This document shows positions 49,539-57,363 of a DNA stretch of 57,507 nucleotides, piece after piece. The translations under genes and the position numbers were made by a program. Position 1 is the first letter of the stretch. The number at the start of each line of letters is the position of its first letter. The notes beneath the pieces were generated by a model. It had not been told where the DNA came from and did not search any database. It saw only the letters and a list, made by a program, of their open reading frames with translations. The stretch is from Candidatus Nitrosopumilus sp. (GTDB lineage Archaea > Thermoproteota > Nitrososphaeria > Nitrososphaerales > Nitrosopumilaceae), in NCBI RefSeq assembly GCF_029882185.1, contig NZ_JAOULD010000007.1, positions 1-57,507 on the forward strand, read 5' to 3'.

Positions 49539-50105
49539 ATGGCATTAATTCCTGTTCTAGTGGATCTTTTTCTTCATCCTGTAATTCAACTAGTTGCCGT
49601 TTTGAGTGCATTTGGTATTGGATTGTTTCAAGGAATAATTCTCGGTAGGGCCATACTTGTCAGATTCCCACGTTTACAAAATCGTGTTAAAACTGTCTCT
49701 GTTACAATGTTTATTCTATTTTTGACCAATGCAATTTTGAGTGTTCCTCGCTTTGCTTCTCCTGAAAAAATTACTCTTTCAAATCTGTCTGCAAGCAGTC
49801 CTGGCGAAATCATATCTTCACTTTTTTTAATTTTTGGAATGAATACTGGCTTTTTGACAGTGTTGGCAATATCTGTGACCGTCATGAGTTTTGTCATTTT
49901 GAAATTCACAAATCTTACTGGTATAACAAAAGGATTTGTTTTCTTTTTCAGTGCCCTTTTGTTGATATTGACTGCTGTGAGTAGATTCACTGATCTCACT
50001 CCTAGCACTTTTGAAGTTTTACTGTATTTTCTTTATCAGTTAGGAATTACTATTGGAATTTTGGCAGGCTCTATCAGAAAGATAAAGCCTAAGAAATTAG
50101 ACTAA
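49539..50105 (+). CDS. Multi-pass membrane protein, hypothetical
   Basis: The 188-residue protein has five likely membrane helices (about residues 7-31, 48-66, 88-110, 117-137 and 154-178). The loops are short and the last residues basic (RKIKPKKL). The C-terminal YFLYQLGITIGILAG resembles the protein at 36704-37390. ATG start. A convergent RNA-like hairpin element follows 65 bases downstream. Function not known. Confidence 0.65.
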   Translation: MALIPVLVDLFLHPVIQLVAVLSAFGIGLFQGIILGRAILVRFPRLQNRVKTVSVTMFILFLTNAILSVPRFASPEKITLSNLSASSPGEIISSLFLIFGMNTGFLTVLAISVTVMSFVILKFTNLTGITKGFVFFFSALLLILTAVSRFTDLTPSTFEVLLYFLYQLGITIGILAGSIRKIKPKKLD

Positions 50106-50169
50106 ATAATTTCAAACGTTTAAATCAGATCATCATTGTATTTGAAATGACATCGAATTCAAACCGTTC

Positions 50170-50210
50170 GGGGAACAAGCTGGCAGTCCATGCGTTGGAC
50201 TGTCAGCCCC
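50170..50210 (+). ncRNA. Structured RNA candidate: long hairpin closed by an outer G-C helix
   Basis: GCTGGCAGTCCA (50179-50190) pairs with TGGACTGTCAGC (50196-50207), one G-T wobble, over a TGCGT loop. GGGG at 50170-50173 can pair with the CCC at 50208-50210, closing an outer helix with a five-base bulge. The element is strikingly GC-rich for this region and sits in the 118-base gap between convergent genes. A TATA-like TTTAAAT at 50119-50125 is about 45 bases upstream, so a short RNA of roughly 65-70 bases could begin near 50148. No T run follows, and no known RNA family is recognised. Confidence 0.45.
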
Positions 50211-50223
50211 ATTTATTCTAAAA

Positions 50224-51996
50224 CTAGTTTAATGAAGATAGTGTCTTTACTTGGTCTCTGACATAATCAAATCCTTCTTGCCAGAATTTTTGACTAGATA
50301 TATCAAATCCATATTCTGAAAGAAGTTTTTCTGGTTTCTTTGAACCTCCTGCTGCAAGAATGCTGATGTATGCTGGAACAAAGTCCTTTCCTTCTTTTTT
50401 GTATCTTTGAAATAGAGACAGAGCTAGTAAGTTACCAAATGAATATGCATAACAGTAAAACGGTGTGTGATAAAAATGAGGAATACAACTCCACTCAATT
50501 GCAAAGTCATCTGTTAAACTAATAGAATTTCCAAATTGAACTTTGAGATTATTCAAATATGTTTTTGATATTTCATCTATCGTTGTACCTTCTCCTATCT
50601 GTTTATGAGCGTCTACTTCAAATATTGTGAAAAATGATTGTCTCAGAATTGTTGCATATAGATCATCTATTTTCTCTGATAGCATCACTTTCTTTTCATT
50701 ATCTGAAATTTTGTTAGACAAATTATCATACAATAATAATTCCGAAAACGTTGATGCTGTTTCTGCTAGAGGCAATGGTGCATCTTGAACAAGAATTGAC
50801 CTATCTTGTGCTGCTTGACTATGCACAGCATGACCTAATTCATGTGCCAGAGTAAATACGTCTCTGGATTTGCCTGTAAAATTTACCAATACATAAGGCG
50901 TGATTTTTGGCGAAAGCGTACTGCAAAATGCTCCATCTCGTTTTCCATGTCTTACTTCTGAATCGATATGGTTCTCATTGAATACCTTTCCAGCATATTC
51001 TTCTAGCGTGCTGCTGAATTTTCCCAATGATTCAAAAACTAATTTTACTGATTTGTCATATGAATAATTTTTCTCTTTGATGTTTGCTGCTGCAGGTGCA
51101 TACAAATCATACCTTCGTAATTTTTTCATGTTTAGCATCTTTGCTTTTTGAATGAAAAATTTCTGAAAAACAGGCGAGTTTCTTTTACATACTGCAAGTA
51201 ATGATTCTATAGTTTTATCATCTACATCGTTTCCTATGTTTCTCATTGAAATTGGTGACTTGTATCCTCGAATTTCAATACCCTCATCTTTCCAATTAAG
51301 AACTATGTTCTGATATATTTCTCCAACGACTCCTTTGTTATCAGAATATTTTGAAAGAATAGTTTTGTATGTTGTCTCCCTAATTTTTGGATTGTTGCTT
51401 CTAACATAATTTGTAAGTTCTTCTCTTGTCATTACTTTTGTTTTATTCCCAATTTTCATTTTATATTCAAAAGAATTAGTAATCTTGTCATACAGTTTTA
51501 CAAGTGCAGATATTCCGGTCACATCTAACGTGTTTATGATTCTCTCTTCTGGTTCACTTAATGCATATTTTGCAAATAGTCTTTTATGTGAAAGATACTC
51601 TGTAATTTCTCCTGCATCTTTCATTAGTCTTTTTGCATTTTTATCATCGACTTGGGTTTTCCACCACAAATCAAAAAACAAAATTTTATTTGATATTTCA
51701 GCACCAAGCTTAGACATTCTTGTCATTAGAGATGTTGCTTCGTCTGATTGTGTGTCTGAAGAATATGATAATGATGCATACCCTCCAACCTTATTCATGT
51801 TTTCAGAAATTTTCTCAATTTGATGAAGTATATTCATGAATTGCTTGGTTGACATTTTAGGATCTAATTTTGATTTGATCTTTTCAAAATTCTTTGCCTG
51901 GTTTTCTAATTCTCTAACTTGCTTTTGAAATGCTGGACTTTTTGGATTTTTTACTAGTTTTGTGAGATCCCATTTACCCAACTGATATGATGACAT
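50224..51996 (-). CDS. pepF: Oligoendopeptidase F family metallopeptidase (M3)
   Basis: The 590-residue protein has the M3 zinc motif HELGHAVHS near residue 385. It also has the family stretch DAPLPLAETASTFSELLLYD after it, giving the third zinc ligand. The N-terminal half is all-helical with KLVKNPKSPAFQKQVRELENQA. It degrades short peptides in the cytoplasm; no signal peptide is present. Length fits PepF. ATG start at 51996. Confidence 0.93.
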   Translation of the reverse strand: MSSYQLGKWDLTKLVKNPKSPAFQKQVRELENQAKNFEKIKSKLDPKMSTKQFMNILHQIEKISENMNKVGGYASLSYSSDTQSDEATSLMTRMSKLGAEISNKILFFDLWWKTQVDDKNAKRLMKDAGEITEYLSHKRLFAKYALSEPEERIINTLDVTGISALVKLYDKITNSFEYKMKIGNKTKVMTREELTNYVRSNNPKIRETTYKTILSKYSDNKGVVGEIYQNIVLNWKDEGIEIRGYKSPISMRNIGNDVDDKTIESLLAVCKRNSPVFQKFFIQKAKMLNMKKLRRYDLYAPAAANIKEKNYSYDKSVKLVFESLGKFSSTLEEYAGKVFNENHIDSEVRHGKRDGAFCSTLSPKITPYVLVNFTGKSRDVFTLAHELGHAVHSQAAQDRSILVQDAPLPLAETASTFSELLLYDNLSNKISDNEKKVMLSEKIDDLYATILRQSFFTIFEVDAHKQIGEGTTIDEISKTYLNNLKVQFGNSISLTDDFAIEWSCIPHFYHTPFYCYAYSFGNLLALSLFQRYKKEGKDFVPAYISILAAGGSKKPEKLLSEYGFDISSQKFWQEGFDYVRDQVKTLSSLN

Positions 51997-52171
51997 CTGA
52001 ATTTGCTGTTTTGTAACTATTAAAAAATGAATATGTGTATTGTGGGTATTATTCTAAAAATTCTTGTTTTTGGTGTTTTTTGAGACTTTTTACCATCAAG
52101 TTGTAATTTTCAAAAATTTTGTTCCTAAAATTTGGACTCGATCTATTTCCAAAAAGTCACAAAATAAGTCG

Positions 52172-52179
52172 TTTATATA
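52172..52179 (+). promoter_or_regulatory. TATA-like box for the TFB gene
   Basis: TTTATATA is about 32 bases before the ATG at 52211, in an otherwise AT-rich 214-base gap (51997-52210) that shows no other gene. A-rich sequence just upstream could serve as a TFB-recognition element. This is the only promoter evident for the TFB-TBP unit. Confidence 0.55.
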
Positions 52180-52210
52180 GGAAATCAATAGCATAAAAGA
52201 AGTAATCTTT

Positions 52211-53143
52211 ATGGTTTTAGAAATTATCAACGCTGATTCGACATGTGGTCGTTGTGGAAAAAATTCTATGTTGACTGATAATGTAACTGGTGAAAGATTC
52301 TGTGGTAAATGTGGCTATGTAATCACTGAGACCCTGCAAGACTCTGGACCTGAATGGAGATCATTTTCAAAAGAAGGCGGAGCAGATCCGACTCGAACTG
52401 GAGCTCCTACATCCCTTGCAATGCATGATAGAGGACTTGCAACTATTATCAGTCCCATGAACAAAGACTCTTCTGGCAAACCTCTGACATCTACTATGAA
52501 AAGCACTATCGAAAGACTAAGAACTTGGGATAGTAGAAGTAAAGTAAATGCATCTTCAGACAAAAATCTCAGACAAGCATTAAGCGAATTATCCACATTA
52601 AAAGATAAACTCTCATTATCTGATGCAGTAATTGAAAAAGCATCATACATTTACAGAAAAGCACTAGAAAAAGGTCTTGTAAAAGGTCGTTCCATATCTG
52701 CATTAATTGCAGCTTCTCTTTATGCGGCATGTAGAGATACTGAGACTCCTAGAACTCTAAAAGATGTTTCAGATGCAGGTAACATTAAGAAAAAAGATAT
52801 CTCAAGGTGTTATAGAATTTTACATCAGGAATTGGAGCTAAAAATGCCTGTTGTGGATCCTGTTCAATGTGTTGCAAGAATTGCAAGCTCTATTGGAATT
52901 ACTGAAAAAACAAAACGTTATGCAGTTAAAGTACTCAAAGATGCACAAGCTCATGAGGAATCTGCAGGAAAAGATCCTATGGGATTAGCAGCTGCAGCAT
53001 TATACCTTTCATGTGTTAAAAATGGTGAAGATAAAACTCAACGAGATATTGCAGAGGCTGCAAATGTAACTGAAGTGACAATTAGAAATAGATACAAAGG
53101 CTTGAGATTAGACCAAAATATGGATATGGTGGGAGGAAAATGA
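52211..53143 (+). CDS. tfb: Transcription initiation factor IIB (TFB)
   Basis: The 310-residue protein has an N-terminal zinc ribbon with C12, C15, C31 and C34 (CGRC and CGKC). The B-finger/linker follows with SKEGGADPTRTGAPTSLAMHDRG. Two cyclin-like core repeats begin at about residues 120 and 215 (RSISALIAASLYAACRDTETPRTL and GKDPMGLAAAALYLSCVKNGEDKT). It recruits RNA polymerase to TBP-bound promoters. TBP follows four bases downstream in the same transcript. Length is normal for archaeal TFB. Confidence 0.97.
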   Translation: MVLEIINADSTCGRCGKNSMLTDNVTGERFCGKCGYVITETLQDSGPEWRSFSKEGGADPTRTGAPTSLAMHDRGLATIISPMNKDSSGKPLTSTMKSTIERLRTWDSRSKVNASSDKNLRQALSELSTLKDKLSLSDAVIEKASYIYRKALEKGLVKGRSISALIAASLYAACRDTETPRTLKDVSDAGNIKKKDISRCYRILHQELELKMPVVDPVQCVARIASSIGITEKTKRYAVKVLKDAQAHEESAGKDPMGLAAAALYLSCVKNGEDKTQRDIAEAANVTEVTIRNRYKGLRLDQNMDMVGGK

Positions 53144-53147
53144 GAAA

Positions 53148-53708
53148 ATGACTCAAACAAAGCCTGTAATTGCAATTGTCAATGTTGTTGCTTCTGCAAC
53201 AATTGAACAAAAATTAGATTTGGTAGATATCACTAAAAAATTCCCTGCAGTTGAATATCATCCCGAACAATTTCCTGGTGCTGTATTTAGACTGAAAAAT
53301 CCTAAAACTGCAACATTACTTTTTGGTTCTGGAAAGATGGTGTGTACAGGTGCAAAATCACAAGAACTGGCTGAGACTGCTGTGTTTGAGGTAGTCAAAA
53401 TATTACGAAAAGGAAAAATCAAAATTAAAAACGATCCAATAGTGTCAATACAAAATATTGTATCTTCGATTAATCTTGGAGGCAAAGTCAATTTGGAGCA
53501 AGCCGCTAGAACATTACCTAGAAGTATGTATGAGCCAGAACAATTCCCTGGGTTAATCCATAGAATGCTTGATCCAAAAACGGTAATTCTCATATTTGCA
53601 TCTGGAAAATTAGTTTGTGTGGGAGCAAAATTAGAAAAAGATGTTCATCGTTCTGTAAACCAAATTCATGCTTTGCTTGAAGAAAAAGGTTTAATGGTTT
53701 ACGATTAG
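53148..53708 (+). CDS. tbp: TATA-box-binding protein (TBP)
   Basis: The 186-residue protein is the two-fold repeat saddle: PVIAIVNVVASATIEQKLDLVDI, YHPEQFPGAVFRLKNPKTA and GSGKMVCTGAKSQELA, then repeated as SIQNIVSSINLGGKVNLEQA, YEPEQFPGLIHRMLDPKTV and ASGKLVCVGAKLEKDV. ATG 53148 is preceded by GGGAGG (53131-53136), which could help translation although the spacing is long. It is the second gene of TFB-TBP. Confidence 0.97.
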   Translation: MTQTKPVIAIVNVVASATIEQKLDLVDITKKFPAVEYHPEQFPGAVFRLKNPKTATLLFGSGKMVCTGAKSQELAETAVFEVVKILRKGKIKIKNDPIVSIQNIVSSINLGGKVNLEQAARTLPRSMYEPEQFPGLIHRMLDPKTVILIFASGKLVCVGAKLEKDVHRSVNQIHALLEEKGLMVYD

Positions 53709-53746
53709 ACTTTAATCTAAATTATTGAATCTCGAACATATTTAAA

Positions 53747-54001
53747 TTAATAATATTTTTCATGAATATAACACCACTTCCAAATATTTTCTGGAACTGC
53801 TCGCATTACTGGATGTCCTGTTTCTTCAAAATGTTTTGTTGCATGTTTTCCAATAGATGAATCACAACAACCCACATGTCCACACGTTAAACACATTCTT
53901 AATGCAACAACTGGAAGATGTTCTTTTTCGCATTCTTCACAACTTTCTGTATTTTGAGACACCTTTTTTTCTTGGGAAAAATGCTCGCATTCTTTTGCCA
54001 T
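53747..54001 (-). CDS. UBP-type zinc-finger protein
   Basis: The 84-residue protein has the ZnF-UBP layout: CEHFSQ, CEECEKEHLP, LRMCLTCGHVGCCDSSIGKHATKHFEETGHPVM and a final WKWCYIHEKYY. UBP fingers bind ubiquitin C-terminal glycines in eukaryotes; archaeal stand-alone versions have no known ligand. It is one base after the ppa gene on the same strand, so the two are likely co-transcribed. Confidence 0.9.
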   Translation of the reverse strand: MAKECEHFSQEKKVSQNTESCEECEKEHLPVVALRMCLTCGHVGCCDSSIGKHATKHFEETGHPVMRAVPENIWKWCYIHEKYY

Positions 54002-54002
54002 G

Positions 54003-54542
54003 CTAATATTTTTTCAAAGTATCTTTGTATCTTTTTATCGATTCGATGATTACTGTTTTAGCTTCTTTTGCAGATTTCCATCCTATGATTTCTACTTTCT
54101 TTCCTTCCAAATCTTTGTAAACTTGGAAAAAGTGTGCAATTTCTGAACGATAATGATCTTCGATATCGGTAATGTCTGCAGTGTGTAGGTATCTGGGATC
54201 ATTAGTTGCAACACAAATGATTTTGTCATCTAATTTTCCATCGTCCTTCATTTGAAGTAATCCTATTGGTCTTGCTTCAATTAAAATTCCTGGATATGTG
54301 GGGTTTGTAACTAATACTAGTGCATCTAATGGATCACCATCATCAGACAATGTCTGAGGAATAAGACCATAATCTCCTGGATAATGAAATGGTGAAAACA
54401 ATACTCTGTCTAGTTTTATCATGTTGTGTTTTTTGTCGTATTCATATTTGTTCATGGATCCTTTGGGAATCTCCACAATGGCATTAATGATTTCGGGAAT
54501 GTCTGTGCCTGGTTCTATGTCGTGCCAAAGATTCTTACTCAT
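54003..54542 (-). CDS. ppa: Inorganic pyrophosphatase, soluble (family I)
   Basis: The 179-residue protein has the family I signature: IVEIPKGSMNKYEYDKKHNMIKLDR, PFHYPGDYGLIPQT, and DGDPLDALVLVTNP with the metal-binding aspartates. Later conserved parts are PIGLLQMKDDGKLDDKIICV and the WKSAKEAKTVI close. It hydrolyses pyrophosphate in the cytoplasm, complementing the membrane pump HppA. ATG start at 54542. Confidence 0.97.
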   Translation of the reverse strand: MSKNLWHDIEPGTDIPEIINAIVEIPKGSMNKYEYDKKHNMIKLDRVLFSPFHYPGDYGLIPQTLSDDGDPLDALVLVTNPTYPGILIEARPIGLLQMKDDGKLDDKIICVATNDPRYLHTADITDIEDHYRSEIAHFFQVYKDLEGKKVEIIGWKSAKEAKTVIIESIKRYKDTLKKY

Positions 54543-54632
54543 TTTCTAGCTCTTGGTTTGTATGTTCAGTATATGAATTCTATGAAAAAATTGTTCTTTT
54601 TTAGAAAATAGGTGTGTTTGGTAAGATGTTGA

Positions 54633-55064
54633 TTATGCAAAATCACTCGTATTTGGAATGACTTTGTATATTTTTACAGTGTATTCTCCCTCAAACACAT
54701 TTACAAATTCTCCTGTGTTGGAATCAAGATTTCTGACTCTGAATTTGTATTCATAAGAGCCATCTCCTTTTGCATCCACTTGTGCAAAGTGAACGGGATC
54801 CTCTCCTTTGTAAAATTGAATGATTATCGGATATCTTTCAGCTACGTCTGATGCCTCCCCTTTGACAAATCCCCATGGGAGTTTATTGTCTAAAGGAACA
54901 TTCATTGTAGTAATTGTTTCTTCTAAACTGACTTTTTCATTAATTGGTGTTACAGTAATTTGATTGATCTCAGCAGATATCTCTCCTGGAATTAACATTA
55001 CTCCAAATATTGTCATAACTGATGCAATTAACAAGACATCTGTTTTTACATTCATTTCATTCAT
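54633..55064 (-). CDS. Exported beta-rich protein
   Basis: The 143-residue protein has a signal peptide (VLLIASVMTIFGVMLIPGEISA). A beta-sandwich-like domain follows: ITVTPINEKVSLEETITTMNV, then VAERYPIIIQFYKGEDPVHFAQVDAKGDGSYEYKFRVR and YTVKIYKVIP. This resembles an Ig/fibronectin-like domain of thaumarchaeal surface proteins. The tail contains few charges. No PEFG or membrane anchor is visible at the end. Confidence 0.75.
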   Translation of the reverse strand: MNEMNVKTDVLLIASVMTIFGVMLIPGEISAEINQITVTPINEKVSLEETITTMNVPLDNKLPWGFVKGEASDVAERYPIIIQFYKGEDPVHFAQVDAKGDGSYEYKFRVRNLDSNTGEFVNVFEGEYTVKIYKVIPNTSDFA

Positions 55065-55119
55065 AGTATTTCAAAGTCATTTAAAAAATTTATTACTAAT
55101 TTATTCCAGTTTGACTGGA

Positions 55120-55251
55120 TTATGGTAGTTCTTCCTCTAAATCACAACATGCTTTGTGAACCCATTGCTCTTTACTATTTTTTAGAATTTCTTTGCCTGT
55201 TTTAATGACATCGCCACATTCTGAGCATTTTCCATTAAATCTGGCCTTCAT
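55120..55251 (-). CDS. 43-residue zinc-finger-like microprotein
   Basis: ATG 55251 opens MKARFNGKCSECGDVIKTGK, followed by EILKNSKEQWVHKACCDLEE and ELP, ending with TAA at 55120-55122. The metal-binding set is CSEC at residues 9-12 with HKACC at 32-36, a C2HC-like pattern. The layout resembles the short zinc-binding domain in some DNA-repair and phage proteins (inference). It lies in a gap where no larger gene fits. Confidence 0.65.
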   Translation of the reverse strand: MKARFNGKCSECGDVIKTGKEILKNSKEQWVHKACCDLEEELP

Positions 55252-55340
55252 ACCATTTTTGACATTTCTATCTAATTTTAATCAGGTTATTGACTAAATT
55301 TTGATTTTGAGATGCTTTGTAGCCCGAATTATGCCTAATT

Positions 55341-55592
55341 CTACTTTTTTGTCATATTCCCATGTGACATTTCTTGTTTTGGTCTTCTTTCTAGCATGAA
55401 AGTGTTATTTTCTGTCTTTGAAATCAAGGCCAAACACTCCTTTTCCCCCCTATCATATTTCTCATGATTTTTTACAAAATCTTTGATGGCCTTGAATATC
55501 ATGTATGTGTCTAGATTTTCCTTATTCTTAAGAATTGTATCTATGAGGATTTCCTTGTATGTTTCTACTATCTTCCTTTGGTAAATGTTCAT
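55341..55592 (-). CDS. Hypothetical protein
   Basis: The 83-residue protein is mostly helical and charged: IYQRKIVETYKEILIDTILKNKENLDTYMIFKAIKDFVKNHEKYDRGEKECLALISK. It ends with a more basic, unstructured tail (ERRPKQEMSHGNMTKK). ATG start at 55592. It is the last full gene before a gene-poor stretch. No family recognised. Confidence 0.55.
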   Translation of the reverse strand: MNIYQRKIVETYKEILIDTILKNKENLDTYMIFKAIKDFVKNHEKYDRGEKECLALISKTENNTFMLERRPKQEMSHGNMTKK

Positions 55593-55817
55593 AAGATTAT
55601 TTCGTCTTTTAGATTTTAATCATTGCTATTTCTTTATACTAAAATGAACTTTTGTTATTTTGGACATTTTAACAATTTAATTTTTGAAATAACATGCAGA
55701 TGGTAATGTATGAAAATATGTAAATTTTAGTTTGGTCAAACAGGAGCCTGTTAGCATAAAACAACAGATGATTCTATCTGTACCTCTGTGGGCTAATTTC
55801 TATGCTTTTTACCATGT

Positions 55818-55937
55818 CTAAAAATTGGGAATATGTATTGCAAGAAATTTTGTTTTATTATCTGGTCTGTTGTCGCGAGTTGCTTCCGCCCTGATTCCTT
55901 GATAGAAAAGTTCCAATGGGTTCTCTGTCGTTTCCAT
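55818..55937 (-). pseudogene. Possible fragment of a tyrosine-recombinase-like N-terminus
   Basis: The minus strand from ATG 55937 reads METTENPLELFYQGIRAEAT and then RDNRPDNKTKF before TAG at 55818-55820. The phrase NPLELFYQGIRAEATRDN resembles the N-terminal SAM-like part of thaumarchaeal integrase-type proteins. After about 20 residues the resemblance ends and the frame stops. It is thus a probable relic. The recollection of the family is from memory; an alignment would decide. Confidence 0.3.
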
Positions 55938-56031
55938 CAAATCATTATCGTTAATCTTGATCTTCAATGTTGCAAGTCATGCGTGGTGGACCGTAATAAA
56001 GAACATTATTGTAGTGGACCGGATGGGAATT

Positions 56032-56052
56032 GACACTGTGGTGTCTCTTTTT
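56032..56052 (+). terminator. Hairpin with T run
   Basis: GACAC (56032-56036) pairs with GTGTC (56041-56045) over a four-base loop and is followed by TCTTTTTT. This is an intrinsic-terminator-like pattern on the plus strand. It follows no convincing gene, so it may end an unrecognised transcript in the GC-richer stretch or be a relic. Confidence 0.4.
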
Positions 56053-56305
56053 TCTGTTCCATTGTGCCTAGAATTTGGTTTGATTTTAGTTTATTGAGAT
56101 GATTGTTGATTATTTGGACAATTTAGATATTGGAACTTAGCAGATTCGAACCTGATATGATCTGCTGAATCTATTTTCATCCCTAAAACAATATCTGAAT
56201 CCCCGTGAAGTTAAATCGAATCTTTTTCTAACTACAAAAAAGGTTCAGGCCTCTAAAGACCCGACACCATTGAGAAAATTTTTCTAATTGTGCCTGATTT
56301 CAGGC

Positions 56306-56583
56306 ATGATGACAGTCAAAAAGACCCTGAAACTAATTGATTTTCTAATTGAATATGAGGCTAGGATGTACAATGGAATGAGTGATCCTACAAAATCCTG
56401 GAATATTGGAGATGATAGTTTTAGCAAATTAGTAAAGACCTTTCAGACTGTCATAAAGACAACATCCAAGTTTTGAATATTATCAAAAATGAACTAATTC
56501 CAAACTGTAAGCATCCAAAGAAGATGAGAGATAAAACTGCTGATGGGTAGTTGTATTGTATGAACTGTAATTCTGATCTTTAG
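56306..56583 (+). pseudogene. Broken small zinc-finger protein gene (frameshift and in-frame stop)
   Basis: ATG 56306 or 56309 reads TVKKTLKLIDFLIEYEARMY, then FSKLVKTFQTVIKTTSKF and stops at 56474-56476. In the shifted frame from 56473 it continues LNIIKNELIPNCKHPKKMRD then KTADG, hits TAG at 56548-56550, and resumes LYCMNCNSDL to TAG 56581-56583. The C-x-H...C-x2-C end is familiar from a thaumarchaeal small-protein family that reads ...KTADGQLYCMNCN (recollection). Here the Q codon would be CAG to TAG. One indel and one nonsense change in a single gene indicate decay. Confidence 0.7.
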
Positions 56584-56594
56584 GGATTAATATT

Positions 56595-57248
56595 TTAAAT
56601 TAACATGAATCTTCTTGATGGGAAATAAAATAATTTTGTTCTCCACCATGAACTTTCAAAATTTGGTCTAAGTTCTGAATCAACATCTGCATCTATTCCT
56701 TCTTGTGCAGAATCATGCCATAATGTATAATCCAAAAAATCTTTTGGACCCAAATTACTCATAGGTCCAATTTTTACAATATGTGCAATATGATGTAATG
56801 ATGATAATGCAGCAAGAGCGTTTAGAAAATTGTTTAAAGTACATTTTTCTAATCCTTCAGGCATGCTATGTTTTACTGTGGTATATGCTAACCACCATTC
56901 ATTTTGTTTTTTTGTTTTTTTGAATGGTTGTAATATCTTGTTATTTTCTTTTAACATAACTTCTTGGTTTACTAACATTCCTTTAGAATCTAATTCTTTA
57001 AAATAATCTAAAAAATAATAATTCCTACTCTTTTTATGTTTGAATCCCAATTCTTCAGAAAGAATTTTTGACATTGATTCTATTTGGGGCCCAACTTCCA
57101 ACATCATTGTTGCTAATTTTGGTGATTTTATTTTCCAATCATTTGAATGATAGGGAACAAATTCGTTAAAATGTATAAAGGAATTTTCTGTTGCATCATA
57201 TAGTTTTTTCATTTGATATAATTTTTTGATAAATTGCAATCTTAACAA
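56595..57248 (-). CDS. Orphan hypothetical protein
   Basis: The 217-residue protein begins at 57248, with an alternative start at ATG 57212 (MKKLYDATENSF). It contains ESMSKILSEELGFKHKKSRNYYFLDYFKELDS, a tryptophan-rich YTTVKHSMPEG region and LNALAALSSLHHIAHIVKIG. No domain is recognised. Its position beside decayed genes and its coding on the opposite strand to the pseudogene suggest a strain-specific accessory gene. Helical content is high; there is no signal peptide. Confidence 0.65.
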   Translation of the reverse strand: MLRLQFIKKLYQMKKLYDATENSFIHFNEFVPYHSNDWKIKSPKLATMMLEVGPQIESMSKILSEELGFKHKKSRNYYFLDYFKELDSKGMLVNQEVMLKENNKILQPFKKTKKQNEWWLAYTTVKHSMPEGLEKCTLNNFLNALAALSSLHHIAHIVKIGPMSNLGPKDFLDYTLWHDSAQEGIDADVDSELRPNFESSWWRTKLFYFPSRRFMLI

Positions 57249-57363
57249 TTATTCTTCTATAACATATTAACGATTTTGATACTGATTTTGTACCTATTTT
57301 CCTCAAATTGTTGCTGAATACTCTAAGTTAAGACATAATAGATTCCATGTTTTTGAAGATGAT

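Larger units (their letters stand above)
55593..56305. other. Gene-poor 0.7 kb with short repeats and gene remnants
   Basis: No intact gene is convincing here. Visible items are an inverted repeat AACAGG/CCTGTT (55739-55744 and 55747-55752), an inverted repeat CAGAT/ATCTG near 55770, and the fragment on the minus strand at 55818-55937. GTGGACCG occurs twice (55986-55993, 56014-56021). A hairpin plus T run lies at 56032-56052. The part from about 55860 to 56040 is more GC-rich than its surroundings. Together this suggests decayed or inserted DNA, not a maintained gene. Confidence 0.5.

Noticed and set aside
55875-55905. SRP-RNA-like TCAGG...GGAAG pattern on the minus strand
   Set aside because: The tetraloop part resembles helix 8 but the 3' strand of the internal loop does not match, and no long flanking structure was found.
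55833-56033. 66-residue open frame on the plus strand, followed by a hairpin and T run
   Set aside because: Composition is implausible for a soluble protein (many Cys, Phe and Trp without a motif) and it overlaps the minus-strand fragment at 55818-55937. It was therefore not called, although the terminator-like hairpin follows it directly.
56138-56165. tRNA-like T-loop TTCGAA with flanking AGCAGAT/ATCTGCT
   Set aside because: When the T stem is drawn out, pairs fail at two of five positions and no anticodon arm is present, so it is not a tRNA or clear attachment site.
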